A stretch of 64,000 bases of DNA, taken from the NCBI GenBank assembly GCA_023954375.1, contig JAMLIC010000002.1:62001-126000 (forward strand), in the 5' to 3' direction. The stretch is from Planctomycetota bacterium. Its GTDB lineage: Bacteria; Planctomycetota; J058. The number at the start of each line of letters is the position of its first letter. The stretch's first letter is position 1. The notes beneath the pieces are model-generated. The model had not been told where the DNA came from. It searched no databases and saw nothing but the letters and a program-made list of their open reading frames with translations. Position numbers and translations under genes: made by a program. Shown one piece after another: positions 1 to 9,810 of this stretch.

Positions 1-747
1 GACCTCTACGCGCGCTTCGCCGCGGAGCGGCGCCGCCCGTTCGACGACCTCGTGGCCCTGGTCGAGCCCGCGCCGGACATGCGCATTCTCGACCTCGGCT
101 GCGGCACGGGCGCGCTGACCCGGGCGCTCCACGAGCGCCTGGGCGCGCGTGAGACGCTCGGCCTCGACCGCTCCGCGGCCATGCTCGCCCGGAGCGCCGA
201 GCACGCGGCGCCGGGGCTCCGCTTCGCGCAGGGCGACCTGGGCGCCGTCGGGGCCGACGGGGCGTACGACCTGGTCTTCTCCAACGCCGCCCTGCACTGG
301 GTGGACGACCACCCGGCGCTCCTGGCGCGCCTCACCCGGGCGGTCGCCCCGGGGGGTCAGCTGGCCGTGCAGGTGCCGGCGAACTTCGACCACCCGTCGC
401 ACCGGACCGCGGACGACGTGGCCGGCGAGGCGCCGTTCCGCGAGGCGCTCGGCGGCTGGCGCTGGGGCGACCGCGTCCTCGACCCGCGCGCCTACGCCGA
501 GCTCCTCCACCGGCTGGGCTGGGGGCAACAACACGTGCGGCTCGTCGTCTACCCGCACGTCCTGGAGGGGCCGGAGGCGGTCGTCGACTGGGTGCGCGGG
601 ACGCTGCTCACCGCCTACGAGGAGCGGCTGGGCCCGCGCTACGCCCCGTTCCTCGAGCGCTACCGCGCCCTGCTCCTCGCGCGGCTGCCGGCGGAGCGGC
701 CGTACTTCTACGGGTTCAAGCGCATCCTCATGTGGGCGCGCAAGTGA
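1..747 (+). CDS. SAM-dependent methyltransferase, trans-aconitate 2-methyltransferase-like (5' truncated)
   Basis: The frame is open from base 1, so the start lies outside the window; 248 residues are visible. The glycine-rich SAM-binding motif (LDLGCGTG) is followed by an acidic residue after the second strand (GLDRS), then a motif like FSNAALHWVDDH. This arrangement is typical of class I methyltransferases of the Tam type, which methylate trans-aconitate or similar small acids in the cytosol. The N-terminal YARF...RRRPFDDL stretch also matches Tam-like proteins, where a similar segment precedes the SAM site. An internal GTG at 52 lies inside conserved sequence and is not the likely start. 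Family is well supported; the exact substrate is inferred. Confidence 0.75.
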   Translation, partial: DLYARFAAERRRPFDDLVALVEPAPDMRILDLGCGTGALTRALHERLGARETLGLDRSAAMLARSAEHAAPGLRFAQGDLGAVGADGAYDLVFSNAALHWVDDHPALLARLTRAVAPGGQLAVQVPANFDHPSHRTADDVAGEAPFREALGGWRWGDRVLDPRAYAELLHRLGWGQQHVRLVVYPHVLEGPEAVVDWVRGTLLTAYEERLGPRYAPFLERYRALLLARLPAERPYFYGFKRILMWARK

Positions 748-750
748 CGG

Positions 751-903
751 TCAGTTGAGCGGGGCCGAGAGCTCGATCTGAACGAGCAGGTCTCTCGCCT
801 GCTCGGTGAGGTCCGACTCGAGCTGCACCGAGACGCTGTCCTGCACCGCCTGCGCGAACTTCAGGACGACGAGGAGGGCGCCGAGGTCGACGTGCGGGGG
901 CAT
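751..903 (-). CDS. Small hypothetical protein (50 aa)
   Basis: A short reading frame starting at the ATG at 903, with a purine-rich GGAAGAGG stretch a few bases upstream as a possible ribosome site. The predicted peptide is amphipathic and acidic (MPPHVDLGALLVVLKF... then VSVQLESDLTEQARDLL), with normal-looking composition rather than the Arg/Pro/Ala-rich composition of shadow frames in this DNA. It sits between the methyltransferase stop and the SDR stop. I recognise no family. It could be a chance frame; length is the main reason for doubt. Confidence 0.35.
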   Translation of the reverse strand: MPPHVDLGALLVVLKFAQAVQDSVSVQLESDLTEQARDLLVQIELSAPLN

Positions 904-1021
904 CGAGGTCCTCTTCCGAAGGGGTGGTCTCGACTGTCGCTCTCGTGCGCCCGGCGGTTCAATCATCAGCCCTGATGACCCCACCCCCGGGGCAACCCCT
1001 GCCAGGGATCTCCTGAGGGGC

Positions 1022-1714
1022 TCACCAGGGGAGGACGTCCCCCTCGTAGTCGAAGAACTTGCCCGTGTCCTCGAGGGTCGCCCGGTCGATCACCTGCCGC
1101 ATGCCCCGCACGCTCTCGGGCGCCTCGAGGGGCGCCTGCGCGCCGCCCATGTCGGTCTTCACCCAGCCGGGGTGTACGAGGAGGCAGGTGATCCGGCGCG
1201 GGCGGAGGTCGAGGGCCATGCACGCGGTGGCCATGTTCAGGGCGGCCTTGCTGCTGCGGTAGGCGTAGCTGCCGCCGCTCTGGTTGTCGCCGATGCTCCC
1301 CATCAGGCTCGTGACGTTGACCACCTGCCGCCGCTCGCTGCGCGCGACCTGCTCGAGGAAGACCTCGGCCATCCGGACGGGCGCGAGCGTGTTGACGCGG
1401 AACGACCGCTCCCAGGCGGCGAGGTCCAGCTCGCCGAACCGCCCCTCCCGCACGTAGATGCCGGCGTTGTTGAGCAGGAGGTCGATCGCCTCGCCGGCGA
1501 GCTCCCGCCCGAGCGTCTCGATCCGGGCCGGCTCCTCGACGTCGAGCGCGTGCACGGTCACGCGGCCGCCCGAGGCGCCCGCCAGCGCGGCCAGGTCGGT
1601 GGCCGCCCGCGGGTCGCGGCAGCAGGCCAGGACGCGCCAGCCGGCCTCGGCGTACTGGCGGACGAACTCGAGGCCGAGGCCGCGGTTCGCGCCGGTGATC
1701 AGGGTCGTGGGCAT
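1022..1714 (-). CDS. Short-chain dehydrogenase/reductase (SDR)
   Basis: A 230-residue classical SDR, a cytosolic NAD(P)-dependent oxidoreductase. It opens with the cofactor motif TGANRGLG at residues 7-14, has the NNAG motif in the middle, a serine in the VNVTSLMG segment and the catalytic YxxxK (YAYRSSK). The start chosen is the ATG at 1714, which has a strong GGAGGAG ribosome site; an upstream in-frame extension lacks one. The closest style is the C-factor/carbonyl-reductase-like subgroup (GLGLEFVRQYA). The substrate cannot be predicted. It is a stand-alone gene, transcribed away from the repeat at 1776-1981. Confidence 0.85.
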   Translation of the reverse strand: MPTTLITGANRGLGLEFVRQYAEAGWRVLACCRDPRAATDLAALAGASGGRVTVHALDVEEPARIETLGRELAGEAIDLLLNNAGIYVREGRFGELDLAAWERSFRVNTLAPVRMAEVFLEQVARSERRQVVNVTSLMGSIGDNQSGGSYAYRSSKAALNMATACMALDLRPRRITCLLVHPGWVKTDMGGAQAPLEAPESVRGMRQVIDRATLEDTGKFFDYEGDVLPW

Positions 1715-1775
1715 GAGCTCCTCCAGGAGGCGAGCACCTTGCGCAGCGGGGCGCCCCCGGTCAAGGGGGGGTGTC

Positions 1776-1882
1776 ACCTGAGATGAGTGATGCGCTCGCG
1801 AGGGGCGGGCGATGGGAGCACGTCCCGGACTGGCACGAGCTGGCCCGTTCCGCCCGTCCCCATCGCTCGCTCGGGCGGGTCG
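1776..1882 (+). repeat. Dispersed ~100-bp hairpin repeat, copy A
   Basis: First of four related copies in the window (others at 1893, 19601 on the minus strand and 29567). The core begins CCTGAGATGAGTGATGCG and continues GCGAGGGGCGGGCGATGGG. It ends with CCCATCGCTCGCTCGGGCGGG. The two ends can pair: GGGCGGGCGATGGG against CCCATCGCTCGCTC gives a stem of about 14 bp with two G-U pairs if transcribed. The frames through it are open but have shadow-like composition, so I treat it as non-coding. It lies upstream of the Rrf2 gene. Confidence 0.8.
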
Positions 1883-1892
1883 GTTACGTGCA

Positions 1893-1981
1893 GCGCTCGC
1901 GAGGGGCGGGCGATGGGAGCACGTCCCGGACTGGCACGAGCTGGCCCGTTCCGCCCGTCCCCACCGCTCGCTCGGGCGGGT
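1893..1981 (+). repeat. Dispersed hairpin repeat, copy B (tandem with A)
   Basis: Nearly identical to copy A, displaced by 101 bases and missing the first ~15 bases of the element. The only core difference I see is CCCACCGC for CCCATCGC in the right arm. The tandem arrangement points to local duplication. It ends about 45 bp before the Rrf2 start, so it overlaps the expected promoter and leader region of that gene. Confidence 0.8.
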
Positions 1982-2026
1982 GGAAAGTACTCAAGCGCTC
2001 TCTGCGGGGGCTGATACCATGGCGCC

Positions 2027-2485
2027 GTGAGGTTCACCGCCCAGGAGGAGTACGGCCTGCGCTGCATGCTGCAGCTCGCCCGGCGCGCGCCGACGCCCGC
2101 GGACAGCCTGAGCATGGCCGAGATCGCCGAGGCGGAGTCGCTCACGCCCGCCTACGTGGCGAAGCTCCTGCGCACGCTGCGGACGGCCGGCCTGGTCGAG
2201 GCCACCCGCGGGCAGAAGGGCGGCTACCGCCTGACCCGCCCGGCGACCGAGGTCAGCGTCGGCGAGGTGCTCGTCGCCCTCGGCGGGCGCCTCTACACGC
2301 CCGAGTTCTGCGCCCGGCACCCCGGCAACGAGGCGTCGTGCGTCCACTCGACCGACTGCTCGATCCGCTCGCTCTGGGGCCGGGTCGACGGCCTGGTCCA
2401 CTCGGTCCTCGACCGGACCATGCTCTCGGACCTCGCGGCCGCCCACGCGCCCCAGCCGCCCACGCCGCTCCCCGTCGTCCGCTAG
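2027..2485 (+). CDS. Rrf2-family transcriptional regulator, probable Suf operon regulator
   Basis: A 152-residue Rrf2/IscR-type winged-helix protein, starting at GTG 2027 (MRFTAQEEYGLRCML is the usual family N-terminus). The winged helix occupies about residues 1-75 and includes GGYRLTRP at its end. Three cysteines, C95, C105 and C111 (FC...SC...DC), sit where this family binds an Fe-S cluster. It lies directly upstream of sufB in the same orientation, so control of the Suf genes in response to Fe-S status is likely by analogy with IscR/SufR. The spacing between C95 and C105 is longer than in E. coli IscR. Confidence 0.85.
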   Translation: MRFTAQEEYGLRCMLQLARRAPTPADSLSMAEIAEAESLTPAYVAKLLRTLRTAGLVEATRGQKGGYRLTRPATEVSVGEVLVALGGRLYTPEFCARHPGNEASCVHSTDCSIRSLWGRVDGLVHSVLDRTMLSDLAAAHAPQPPTPLPVVR

Positions 2486-2505
2486 TCCCGGCGCTGACTT
2501 GGGCC

Positions 2506-2535
2506 TTGGCGGGAATCCATACCGTTTAGTATAGT
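2506..2535 (+). promoter_or_regulatory. Predicted promoter and dyad upstream of sufB
   Basis: TTGGCG at 2506-2511 and TATAGT at 2530-2535 are separated by 18 bases and resemble sigma-70 -35 and -10 elements; this is a notably A/T-rich island in very GC-rich DNA. The -10 region overlaps a small dyad, ATAC-6-GTAT (2519-2532), a plausible operator for the adjacent Rrf2 regulator. The promoter implies that sufB onward can be transcribed separately from the regulator. Confidence 0.45.
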
Positions 2536-2613
2536 TTCAGATGTCGCCCGCCCGCGGTGCGCCTCGACCCGTCGTCGCGCGCCGCGCCACGCGTGGCCCA
2601 TCAGGAGCGCACC

Positions 2614-4059
<1,446 letters not shown>

Positions 4060-4083
4060 CTGCGGCCGCCGATGTGGGCCGAT

Positions 4084-4135
4084 GCGCGCGCGCGCGCTCG
4101 AAGTAGTCACGACGACATCGCTCGCGCGCGCGCGC
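4084..4135 (+). repeat. Alternating CG inverted repeat between sufB and sufC
   Basis: (GC)7 at 4084-4097 and a 13-base CG run at 4123-4135 are self-complementary and flank a 25-base spacer. They can form a strong hairpin or, being alternating purine-pyrimidine, Z-DNA. This is the only long gap inside an otherwise overlapping operon, so it may be an attenuator, processing site or stability element between sufB and sufC. Confidence 0.5.
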
Positions 4136-4170
4136 CTCGGCCTCACCCTCGGCGGCCTCGCGGCGTGTAG

Positions 4171-4197
4171 ACGGACGGAAGACGGAAGACGGAAGAC
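4171..4197 (+). repeat. Heptanucleotide tandem repeat at the sufC ribosome site
   Basis: The 7-base unit ACGGAAG is repeated three times, preceded by a partial unit, ending a few bases before the sufC ATG at 4202. Each unit contains GGAAG, a weak Shine-Dalgarno-like sequence, so copy number could alter the spacing or strength of the sufC ribosome site. Confidence 0.55.
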
Positions 4198-4201
4198 ACC
4201 C

Positions 4202-4954
4202 ATGCTGAAGATCGAGAACCTGCACGCGACCGTGGACGGCAAGCAGATCCTCCGGGGGATCGACCTCGAGGTCGCCGCCGGCGAGGTCCACGCGATCATG
4301 GGGCCCAACGGCTCCGGCAAGAGCACGCTCGCCGCGGTGCTCGCCGGGCGCGAGGGCTACGAGGTCACGGCGGGCCGCGTCCTCTACCAGGGGCAGGACC
4401 TGCTGGCGCTCGCGCCCGAGGACCGGGCGCGGCAGGGCGTGTTCCTGGCCTTCCAGTACCCGGTCGAGATCCCGGGCGTCGGCAACGCCTACTTCCTGCG
4501 CGCGGCGCTCAACGCCCTGCGCAAGTCCCGGGGCGAGGAGGAGGTCGACGCGATCGACTTCCTCGAGCTGATCAAGTCGAAGATGCAGCTCCTCGAGATG
4601 AACCAGGCGCTCCTGTCGCGCTCGGTCAACGAGGGCTTCTCCGGCGGCGAGAAGAAGCGCAACGAGGTCCTGCAGATGCTCGTCCTCGAGCCGAAGCTGG
4701 CGGTCCTCGACGAGACCGACTCGGGGCTGGACATCGACGCCCTGAGGATCGTGGCCGCCGGCGTCAACGCCCTGCGCGGGCCGGAGCGGGCCATGCTCAT
4801 GGTGACGCACTACCAGCGCCTCCTCGATTACGTGGTCCCCGACAAGGTCCACGTGCTCGCGGCCGGCAGGATCGTGCGGTCGGGCGGGCGCGAGCTGGCG
4901 CTCGAGCTGGAGAAGACCGGCTACGGGCAGCTGGCCGGGGCGGGGGCGCGGTGA
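4202..4954 (+). CDS. sufC: Fe-S cluster assembly ATPase SufC
   Basis: SufC, 250 residues, the ABC-type ATPase of the SufBCD complex. Walker A is GPNGSGKS (residues 34-41), the ABC signature region is FSGGEKKR (146-153) and Walker B runs [12 protein letters not shown]. These are the SufC-specific versions of the motifs, as is [12 protein letters not shown] in the Q-loop. The ATG at 4202 gives the standard N-terminus (MLKIENLHA). Its stop overlaps the sufD GTG by four bases, so the two are translationally coupled. Confidence 0.95.
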   Translation: MLKIENLHATVDGKQILRGIDLEVAAGEVHAIMGPNGSGKSTLAAVLAGREGYEVTAGRVLYQGQDLLALAPEDRARQGVFLAFQYPVEIPGVGNAYFLRAALNALRKSRGEEEVDAIDFLELIKSKMQLLEMNQALLSRSVNEGFSGGEKKRNEVLQMLVLEPKLAVLDETDSGLDIDALRIVAAGVNALRGPERAMLMVTHYQRLLDYVVPDKVHVLAAGRIVRSGGRELALELEKTGYGQLAGAGAR

Positions 4955-6285
4955 CGCAGGCCACGGCGACCCTGACCCCCTTCGACCTCGACCGCCTCGA
5001 GGCGCCGCCGGCCCTGGCGGCCGGCGCGCTCGGCGAGCGGCGCCGCGCGGCGCTCGAGGCCTTCCGCGCCCGCGGCCTCCCCGGCGCGCGCGACGAGGCC
5101 TGGCGGTTCACCAGCCTGGCCCCCGTCGCCCGCGGGAGCTTCGCCCCGGCGCCGCGGCCGGACGCGGGCGTGTTCGCCGCCGTCGAGCGGCGGGCGGCCG
5201 AGGTCCTCGGCGCCGCGTGGCGCGGCCCGCGCCTGCTGGTCGTGAACGGCTGGGCGGCGGCGGTCGACGCTGGAGGCGACGCCGCCGGCGTGACCTTCGG
5301 CGGCCTCGCCGACGCCCTCGCGCGCGACCCGGCCCTGGCCGACCTCCTGGGCGACGTCGCCCCCGAGGCCGGGCCGTTCGCCGCGCTCAGCGCCGGCGCC
5401 TTCTCCGACGGCGCGCTCCTGCGCGTCGGCGCGGGCGTGGCCCTGACCGACCCGGTGCTCGTTGTCGTGGCCACGGCGCCCGGGGCGGAGCCGCTCCTGG
5501 GGCTGCCGCGGGTGGCCGTGGCCCTCGAGCGGGGCGCGCAGGCGACCGTCGTCGAGGTGCACCTCGCGCTCGAGCCCGGCGCCACGCCGGCCCCGCGGGT
5601 CGTCCAGAGCGGGCTCACGCAGGCGCACGTCGGCCCCGGCGCGAGGCTCGACCTCGTCGTGGCGCAGCTCCCCGACGACGACGGCGTCCGGGTCCACGGC
5701 CACCACGCGCGGGTCGAGCGCGACGGGCTCATCGGCCTGTCCGTCGTGCAGCTCGGCGGGCGCCTCGTCCGCGACGACCTACGCGTCCTCCTCGACGGGG
5801 AGGGCGCCGAGGCGCGCGTGGGCGGCCTCTACCTGGTGGGCGACGGGCAGCACGTCGACGACCACGTGTGGATGGAGCACGCCCGCCCGCACGGGACGAG
5901 CGCGCAGCTGTTCAAGGGCGTGGTCGCGGGCGCCGGGCGCGCCGTGTTCGACGGGCAGGTGCACGTGCGCGAGGACGCGCAGAAGACGTCGGCCCAGCAG
6001 ACGAACCGGAACCTGCTCCTCTCGCCGGCGGCGGCCGTCAACACGAACCCGCGCCTGACGATCCACGCCGACGACGTGAAGTGCAGCCACGGGGCCACGA
6101 TCGGGCAGCTCGACCAGGACGCGCTCTTCTACCTGCGCGCGCGCGGCCTCGACCGCGACGTCGCCCGGGCGCTCCTCACGCGGGCGTTCGCGGCGGAGGT
6201 CGTGGACGCCGTGCCCGCCGGCGCCGCGTGGGTGGGCGACCTCGTCAAGGCGCGGCTCACGGCGCTGACGGAGGTGCCCGCGTGA
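4951..6285 (+). CDS. sufD: Fe-S cluster assembly protein SufD
   Basis: SufD, 444 residues, partner of SufB in the SufBCD scaffold. The N-terminal part is Ala/Arg-rich, with the [10 protein letters not shown] element typical of SufD. The C-terminal beta-helix core is conserved and includes [10 protein letters not shown], the [17 protein letters not shown] stretch, [12 protein letters not shown] and [22 protein letters not shown]. It starts with GTG overlapping the sufC stop, and its own stop overlaps the sufS GTG. In this family it stabilises the complex and is needed for iron entry. Confidence 0.93.
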   Translation: MTQATATLTPFDLDRLEAPPALAAGALGERRRAALEAFRARGLPGARDEAWRFTSLAPVARGSFAPAPRPDAGVFAAVERRAAEVLGAAWRGPRLLVVNGWAAAVDAGGDAAGVTFGGLADALARDPALADLLGDVAPEAGPFAALSAGAFSDGALLRVGAGVALTDPVLVVVATAPGAEPLLGLPRVAVALERGAQATVVEVHLALEPGATPAPRVVQSGLTQAHVGPGARLDLVVAQLPDDDGVRVHGHHARVERDGLIGLSVVQLGGRLVRDDLRVLLDGEGAEARVGGLYLVGDGQHVDDHVWMEHARPHGTSAQLFKGVVAGAGRAVFDGQVHVREDAQKTSAQQTNRNLLLSPAAAVNTNPRLTIHADDVKCSHGATIGQLDQDALFYLRARGLDRDVARALLTRAFAAEVVDAVPAGAAWVGDLVKARLTALTEVPA

Positions 6286-7514
6286 CCGCGACCCAGCAGG
6301 CGTTCGACGTCCAGGCGGTCCGCCGCGACTTCCCGGCGCTGGCCCAGGAGGTCCACGGCAAGCCCCTCGTCTACCTCGACAGCGCGGCCACGGCGCAGAA
6401 GCCGCGCGCCGTCGTCGAGGCCGAGGAGCGCTACTACCTGCGCGACTGCGCCAACGTGCATCGCGGCGTCCACGCGCTCGCCGAGCGCGCGACGCGCGCC
6501 TACGAGGAGGCCCGGGGCAAGGTCGCGCGCCTGCTCAACGTCGAGCCGCGCGAGTGCGTGTTCGTGCGCGGCACGACCGAGGCGATCAACCTCGTGGCGC
6601 AGAGCTTCGCCCGCCCGCGCCTGCGCGAGGGCGACGAGGTGCTCGTCACCCACCTCGAGCACCACGCCAACATCGTCCCCTGGCAGCTCGTCTGCGAGCA
6701 GACCGGCGCGACGCTGCGGGTCGTGCCGATCGACGACCGCGGCGAGCTGGTCTGGGAGGCGCTCGAGGCGCTCCTCGGGCCGCGCACGAAGCTCCTCTCG
6801 GTGTCGCACGCGTCGAACGCGCTGGGGACGATCAACCCCGTCACGAAGATCGTCGAGCTCGCCCGGAGCCGCGGGGTGCCGGTGGTCGTCGACGGCGCGC
6901 AGGGCGTCCCGCACGGGCCGGTCGACGTGAAGGCGCTGGGCTGCGACTTCTACGCCTTCTCCGCCCACAAGGCGTTCGGGCCGACCGGGATCGGCGTCCT
7001 GTGGGGCAAGGCGGCGCACCTGGACGCCATGCCGCCCTACCAGGGCGGCGGCGACATGATCCGGCAGGTGACGTTCGCGCGGTCGACCTGGGCGCCGATC
7101 CCGGTCAAGTTCGAGGCCGGGACGCCGAACATCGCCGGCGTGATCGGCCTCGGCGCGGCGGCCGACTACCTGGCCGCGCTCGACCGCGAGGCGGCGGCCG
7201 CCTGGGAGCAGGAGCTCCTCGCCCGCGCCACGGCCGCGCTCGAGGAGCTCCCCGGGCTCCGGATCATCGGCCAGGCGCGCGACAAGGTGAGCGTCGTCTC
7301 GTTCACGCTCGAGGGCGCCCACCCGCACGACATCGCCACGATCCTCGACCACGATGGCGTGGCGATCCGCGCCGGGCATCACTGCGCGCAGCCGCTCATG
7401 GAGCGCTTCGGCGTGCCGGCCACGGCGCGGGCGTCGTTCGCCTTCTACAACACGCTCGAGGAGGTCGACGCGCTCGTCGCCGCGCTGCGCAAGGTGAAGG
7501 AGCTGTTCGGCTGA
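6282..7514 (+). CDS. sufS: Cysteine desulfurase SufS
   Basis: SufS, 410 residues, a PLP enzyme that removes sulfur from cysteine to supply Fe-S assembly. The PLP lysine is K230 in [11 protein letters not shown] and the catalytic cysteine is C368 in AGHHCAQP, the class II (SufS-type) arrangement. It opens [13 protein letters not shown]...[13 protein letters not shown] as in other SufS proteins. The GTG at 6282 overlaps the sufD stop by four bases. The TGA stop (7512-7514) overlaps the sufU ATG by one base. With SufU next door, sulfur is probably passed by a SufS-SufU zinc-ligand swap rather than through SufE. Confidence 0.95.
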   Translation: MTATQQAFDVQAVRRDFPALAQEVHGKPLVYLDSAATAQKPRAVVEAEERYYLRDCANVHRGVHALAERATRAYEEARGKVARLLNVEPRECVFVRGTTEAINLVAQSFARPRLREGDEVLVTHLEHHANIVPWQLVCEQTGATLRVVPIDDRGELVWEALEALLGPRTKLLSVSHASNALGTINPVTKIVELARSRGVPVVVDGAQGVPHGPVDVKALGCDFYAFSAHKAFGPTGIGVLWGKAAHLDAMPPYQGGGDMIRQVTFARSTWAPIPVKFEAGTPNIAGVIGLGAAADYLAALDREAAAAWEQELLARATAALEELPGLRIIGQARDKVSVVSFTLEGAHPHDIATILDHDGVAIRAGHHCAQPLMERFGVPATARASFAFYNTLEEVDALVAALRKVKELFG

Positions 7515-7963
7515 TGTCCGACCTGCGCGAGCTCTACCAGGAGGTCATCCTCGAGCACAGCAAGCGGCCCCGCTGCTTCGGGTCGCTCGAGCAGCCGACC
7601 TGCTCGGCCGACGGGCGCAACCCGCTCTGCGGCGACCACCTGACGCTCGGGGTCGAGGTCGAGGACGACGTCATCCGCGACATCGCCTTCAAGGGCGCCG
7701 GCTGCGCGATCTCGACCGCGTCGGCGTCGCTGATGGCGACCGCGGTCAAGGGCAAGCCCCGGCCCGAGGTCGAGGCGCTCTTCCAGCGCGTGCACGCCAT
7801 GCTCACGACGCCGGTCGACCAGCCCGTCGACACGGAGGGGCTGGGCAAGCTCAAGGTCTTCGCCGGCGTGCGCGAGTTCCCGGCGCGCGTCAAGTGCGCC
7901 AGCCTCGCCTGGCACACCCTCAAGGCCGCCCTGGACGGGAGCGGCGCGGCGAGCACGGAGTAG
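7514..7963 (+). CDS. sufU: Sulfurtransferase/scaffold-like SufU
   Basis: SufU, 149 residues, an IscU-fold zinc protein that accepts persulfide sulfur from SufS. The conserved ligands are present: C39 and D41 (NPLCGDH), C64 (GAGCAIS) and C128 (VKCASLAW). The ~20-residue insertion between C64 and C128 that separates SufU from IscU is present as well. The ATG shares one base with the sufS stop, so expression is coupled. No sufE or iscU is visible in the window. Confidence 0.92.
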   Translation: MSDLRELYQEVILEHSKRPRCFGSLEQPTCSADGRNPLCGDHLTLGVEVEDDVIRDIAFKGAGCAISTASASLMATAVKGKPRPEVEALFQRVHAMLTTPVDQPVDTEGLGKLKVFAGVREFPARVKCASLAWHTLKAALDGSGAASTE

Positions 7964-7998
7964 CGGGGGTGGCCGCGGTGGGGGAGAGGGGCCGGAGG

Positions 7999-8574
7999 TT
8001 GAAGACGGTGGACGAGCCGAGGAAGCCGGGCGAGCGCCTGCACGTGGCGCTGGCGCGGGCGGTGGATGCGGTCGAGATCCCGGCGGGCACGACCGTGACC
8101 CTGCCCGCGGGCACGCCCGTGACCATCACCCAGACCCTCGGTGGCAACTTCACCGTCGCGGCCGGCCCCTACGGCATGCTCTACCGCATCGCCGCGAAGG
8201 ACGCCGACGCGCTCGGCCGCGAGGTCCCGCCCGAGGGTCAGGCGCCGGCCGCGGAGGGGACCACCGACCCGGACGCCGTGTGGAAGGTCCTGCGCACGAT
8301 CTTCGACCCCGAGATCCCCGTGAACGTCGTCGACCTGGGCCTGGTCTACAACGTCTTCGTCACGCCGGCCGAGCCCGAGGGGCACAAGGTCCACATCCAG
8401 ATGACGCTCACCGCGCCCGGCTGCGGCATGTCGGGCGTCCTCAAGAGCGACGCCGAGACGAAGGTCGCCGCCCTGCCGGGCGTGAAGGACGTGGACGTCG
8501 AGATCGTGTGGGATCCGCCGTGGGACCGCGACAAGATGTCCGACGCGGCGAAGCTCCAGCTCGGAATGTTGTAG
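7999..8574 (+). CDS. sufT: Fe-S assembly protein SufT (MIP18/DUF59 family)
   Basis: About 191 residues, last gene of the Suf run. The N-terminal ~75 residues match the SufT-specific extension (IPAGTTVTLPAGTPVTITQTLGG; NFTVAAGPYGMLYRI). The C-terminal MIP18/DUF59 domain has DPEIPVNVVDLGLVYNV and the conserved cysteine motif TAPGCGMSG. The long SufT form is normally linked to suf operons and helps mature Fe-S proteins. The start is uncertain: TTG at 7999 has a purine-rich AGAGGGG upstream and gives the normal length; GTG codons lie on either side. Confidence 0.85.
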   Translation: MKTVDEPRKPGERLHVALARAVDAVEIPAGTTVTLPAGTPVTITQTLGGNFTVAAGPYGMLYRIAAKDADALGREVPPEGQAPAAEGTTDPDAVWKVLRTIFDPEIPVNVVDLGLVYNVFVTPAEPEGHKVHIQMTLTAPGCGMSGVLKSDAETKVAALPGVKDVDVEIVWDPPWDRDKMSDAAKLQLGML

Positions 8575-8633
8575 CTCCTCTCAGCCGCAGCCCCCGGTTG
8601 AACGCGCGCTGCGCCGCGGTCAGGCTGGGCGGC

Positions 8634-9455
8634 GTGACAGAGCGCGAGGACGCATCGTTCGTCCGCGGCGCCGCGCCGACGCGCTGCCCGTTCTGCCACG
8701 CGCCGTGCGCGGCCGAGGACGAGAACGTCGTCTGCAACGGCTGCCTGGCGCGACACCATCGGACCTGCTGGGACGAGCGCGCGGGCTGCGCGAGCTGTCC
8801 GGTCGCCAGGCCGGCGCGCACGGCGAGCGCGCTCGAGGTGCCGGCGCTCCCGCCCCCGGACCTCGCCGTGTTGTCGCCCGAGGTCCGCGGCTGGGTCGAG
8901 GCAGAGGTCGCAGCGGGCGAGCGGCTCCTGTGGGCGGGCCAGCCGGTCCCCCGGGGGCGCCTCGTACGAGAGGACATGGAGCCGCTGGCCTTCGGTCTGG
9001 GCGCGCTCGGGCTGATCGGAGCGCTGGTCGCCTTTCAGCTCCCCCGCAGCCCCTGCGACGCCGCTCTGCTCGTCTGCCTCGGCCTCATGGCGCTGGTCGG
9101 GTTGAGTGAGCCGTGGCGCGCGCGTCGAAGGGACGCCCGCACCCTGTACGCCGTCACCGATCGCCGCGTGCTCGCATGGTTCCCCTCCACCAGGCCCGAG
9201 GTGGCCCTCTGGACCTGGCGACCGGGTGAGGTGGCCTCGGTGGCGCGGGTGGACCTCGATGATTCGCGCGCGGGGTCGCTGTTGCTGGCGCGTTCCCAGA
9301 CGGAGCTTCGAACGCATCCGCCGATGCCGGACGGCCTGCTCCGCGTCGCCAACGTCCGTGAGGTCGAGACCCTCGCCCGCGCCGTCCTCGCACAGCAGCC
9401 CGATCCCTCGACGCTCCCTACGAAACCTGGAGACCCTCCGCCGCCCGAGCCATGA
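8634..9455 (+). CDS. Prokaryotic RING-like zinc-knuckle membrane protein with PH-like domain
   Basis: 273 residues, start GTG 8634. Residues 18-55 hold a RING-like metal-binding module: C18-x2-C21, C34-x2-C37, H41/H42, C45 and C52-x2-C55. Two hydrophobic segments follow at roughly residues 120-160 (LAFGLGALGLIGALVAF and ALLVCLGLMALVGL). The flanking ERLLWAGQP and YAVTDRRVLAW are the signatures of bacterial PH-like (bPH) membrane domains. The likely topology is a cytosolic zinc knuckle and PH-like domain at the membrane. Such fusions are frequent in Planctomycetota; the role is unknown. It lies 60 bp after sufT but need not be functionally tied to it. Confidence 0.7.
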   Translation: MTEREDASFVRGAAPTRCPFCHAPCAAEDENVVCNGCLARHHRTCWDERAGCASCPVARPARTASALEVPALPPPDLAVLSPEVRGWVEAEVAAGERLLWAGQPVPRGRLVREDMEPLAFGLGALGLIGALVAFQLPRSPCDAALLVCLGLMALVGLSEPWRARRRDARTLYAVTDRRVLAWFPSTRPEVALWTWRPGEVASVARVDLDDSRAGSLLLARSQTELRTHPPMPDGLLRVANVREVETLARAVLAQQPDPSTLPTKPGDPPPPEP

Positions 9456-9546
9456 CCGCGCAGTCAGTTACGTCACGGCAAGCGCCTTGCGACAGGCTCG
9501 CCCGTGCGCGCAGCACCGCGCGCGCGAGACACCGGAGCCACTCCCG

Positions 9547-9810
9547 ATGACCTTCCGCCGCTGCCTCCTCGGCCTCGCCCTGGCCCTCGTCCTGCCCAGC
9601 ACCGGGTGCGTGGCCCTGCTCGACGCCGGCCTCCGCGAGACGGCCGACCACGGCAAGAACGCCCGCTACGAGAACAAGAGCTTCGGCGGCCACTTCGTCG
9701 ACGCGCTCGTCGAGTCGGACGACTGCCGCCCCTGCCGCCGCCGCTCGCGCTGCGACCGCCACACGACCGTCGTCGTCGTCCACGAGCGCCGGGACCGGCG
9801 GTGCCGGTGA
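9547..9810 (+). CDS. Small cysteine-rich lipoprotein
   Basis: 87 residues with a lipoprotein signal peptide (hydrophobic LGLALALVL, lipobox-like PSTGC, Cys at about residue 21). The mature part is basic at the end and carries a Cys/His motif, DDCRPCRRRSRCDRHTTVVVV, followed by HE. The next gene ends in a closely similar motif, so the two are probably diverged duplicates. The stop overlaps the following GTG. Function unknown; the Cys/His cluster could bind metal at the envelope. Confidence 0.6.
   Translation: MTFRRCLLGLALALVLPSTGCVALLDAGLRETADHGKNARYENKSFGGHFVDALVESDDCRPCRRRSRCDRHTTVVVVHERRDRRCR

Noticed and set aside
1771..2529. Open frames running through repeat copies A and B
   Set aside because: Their product is Arg/Pro-rich with no stable length, and the same DNA reads open in several frames; the non-coding repeat explains it better.
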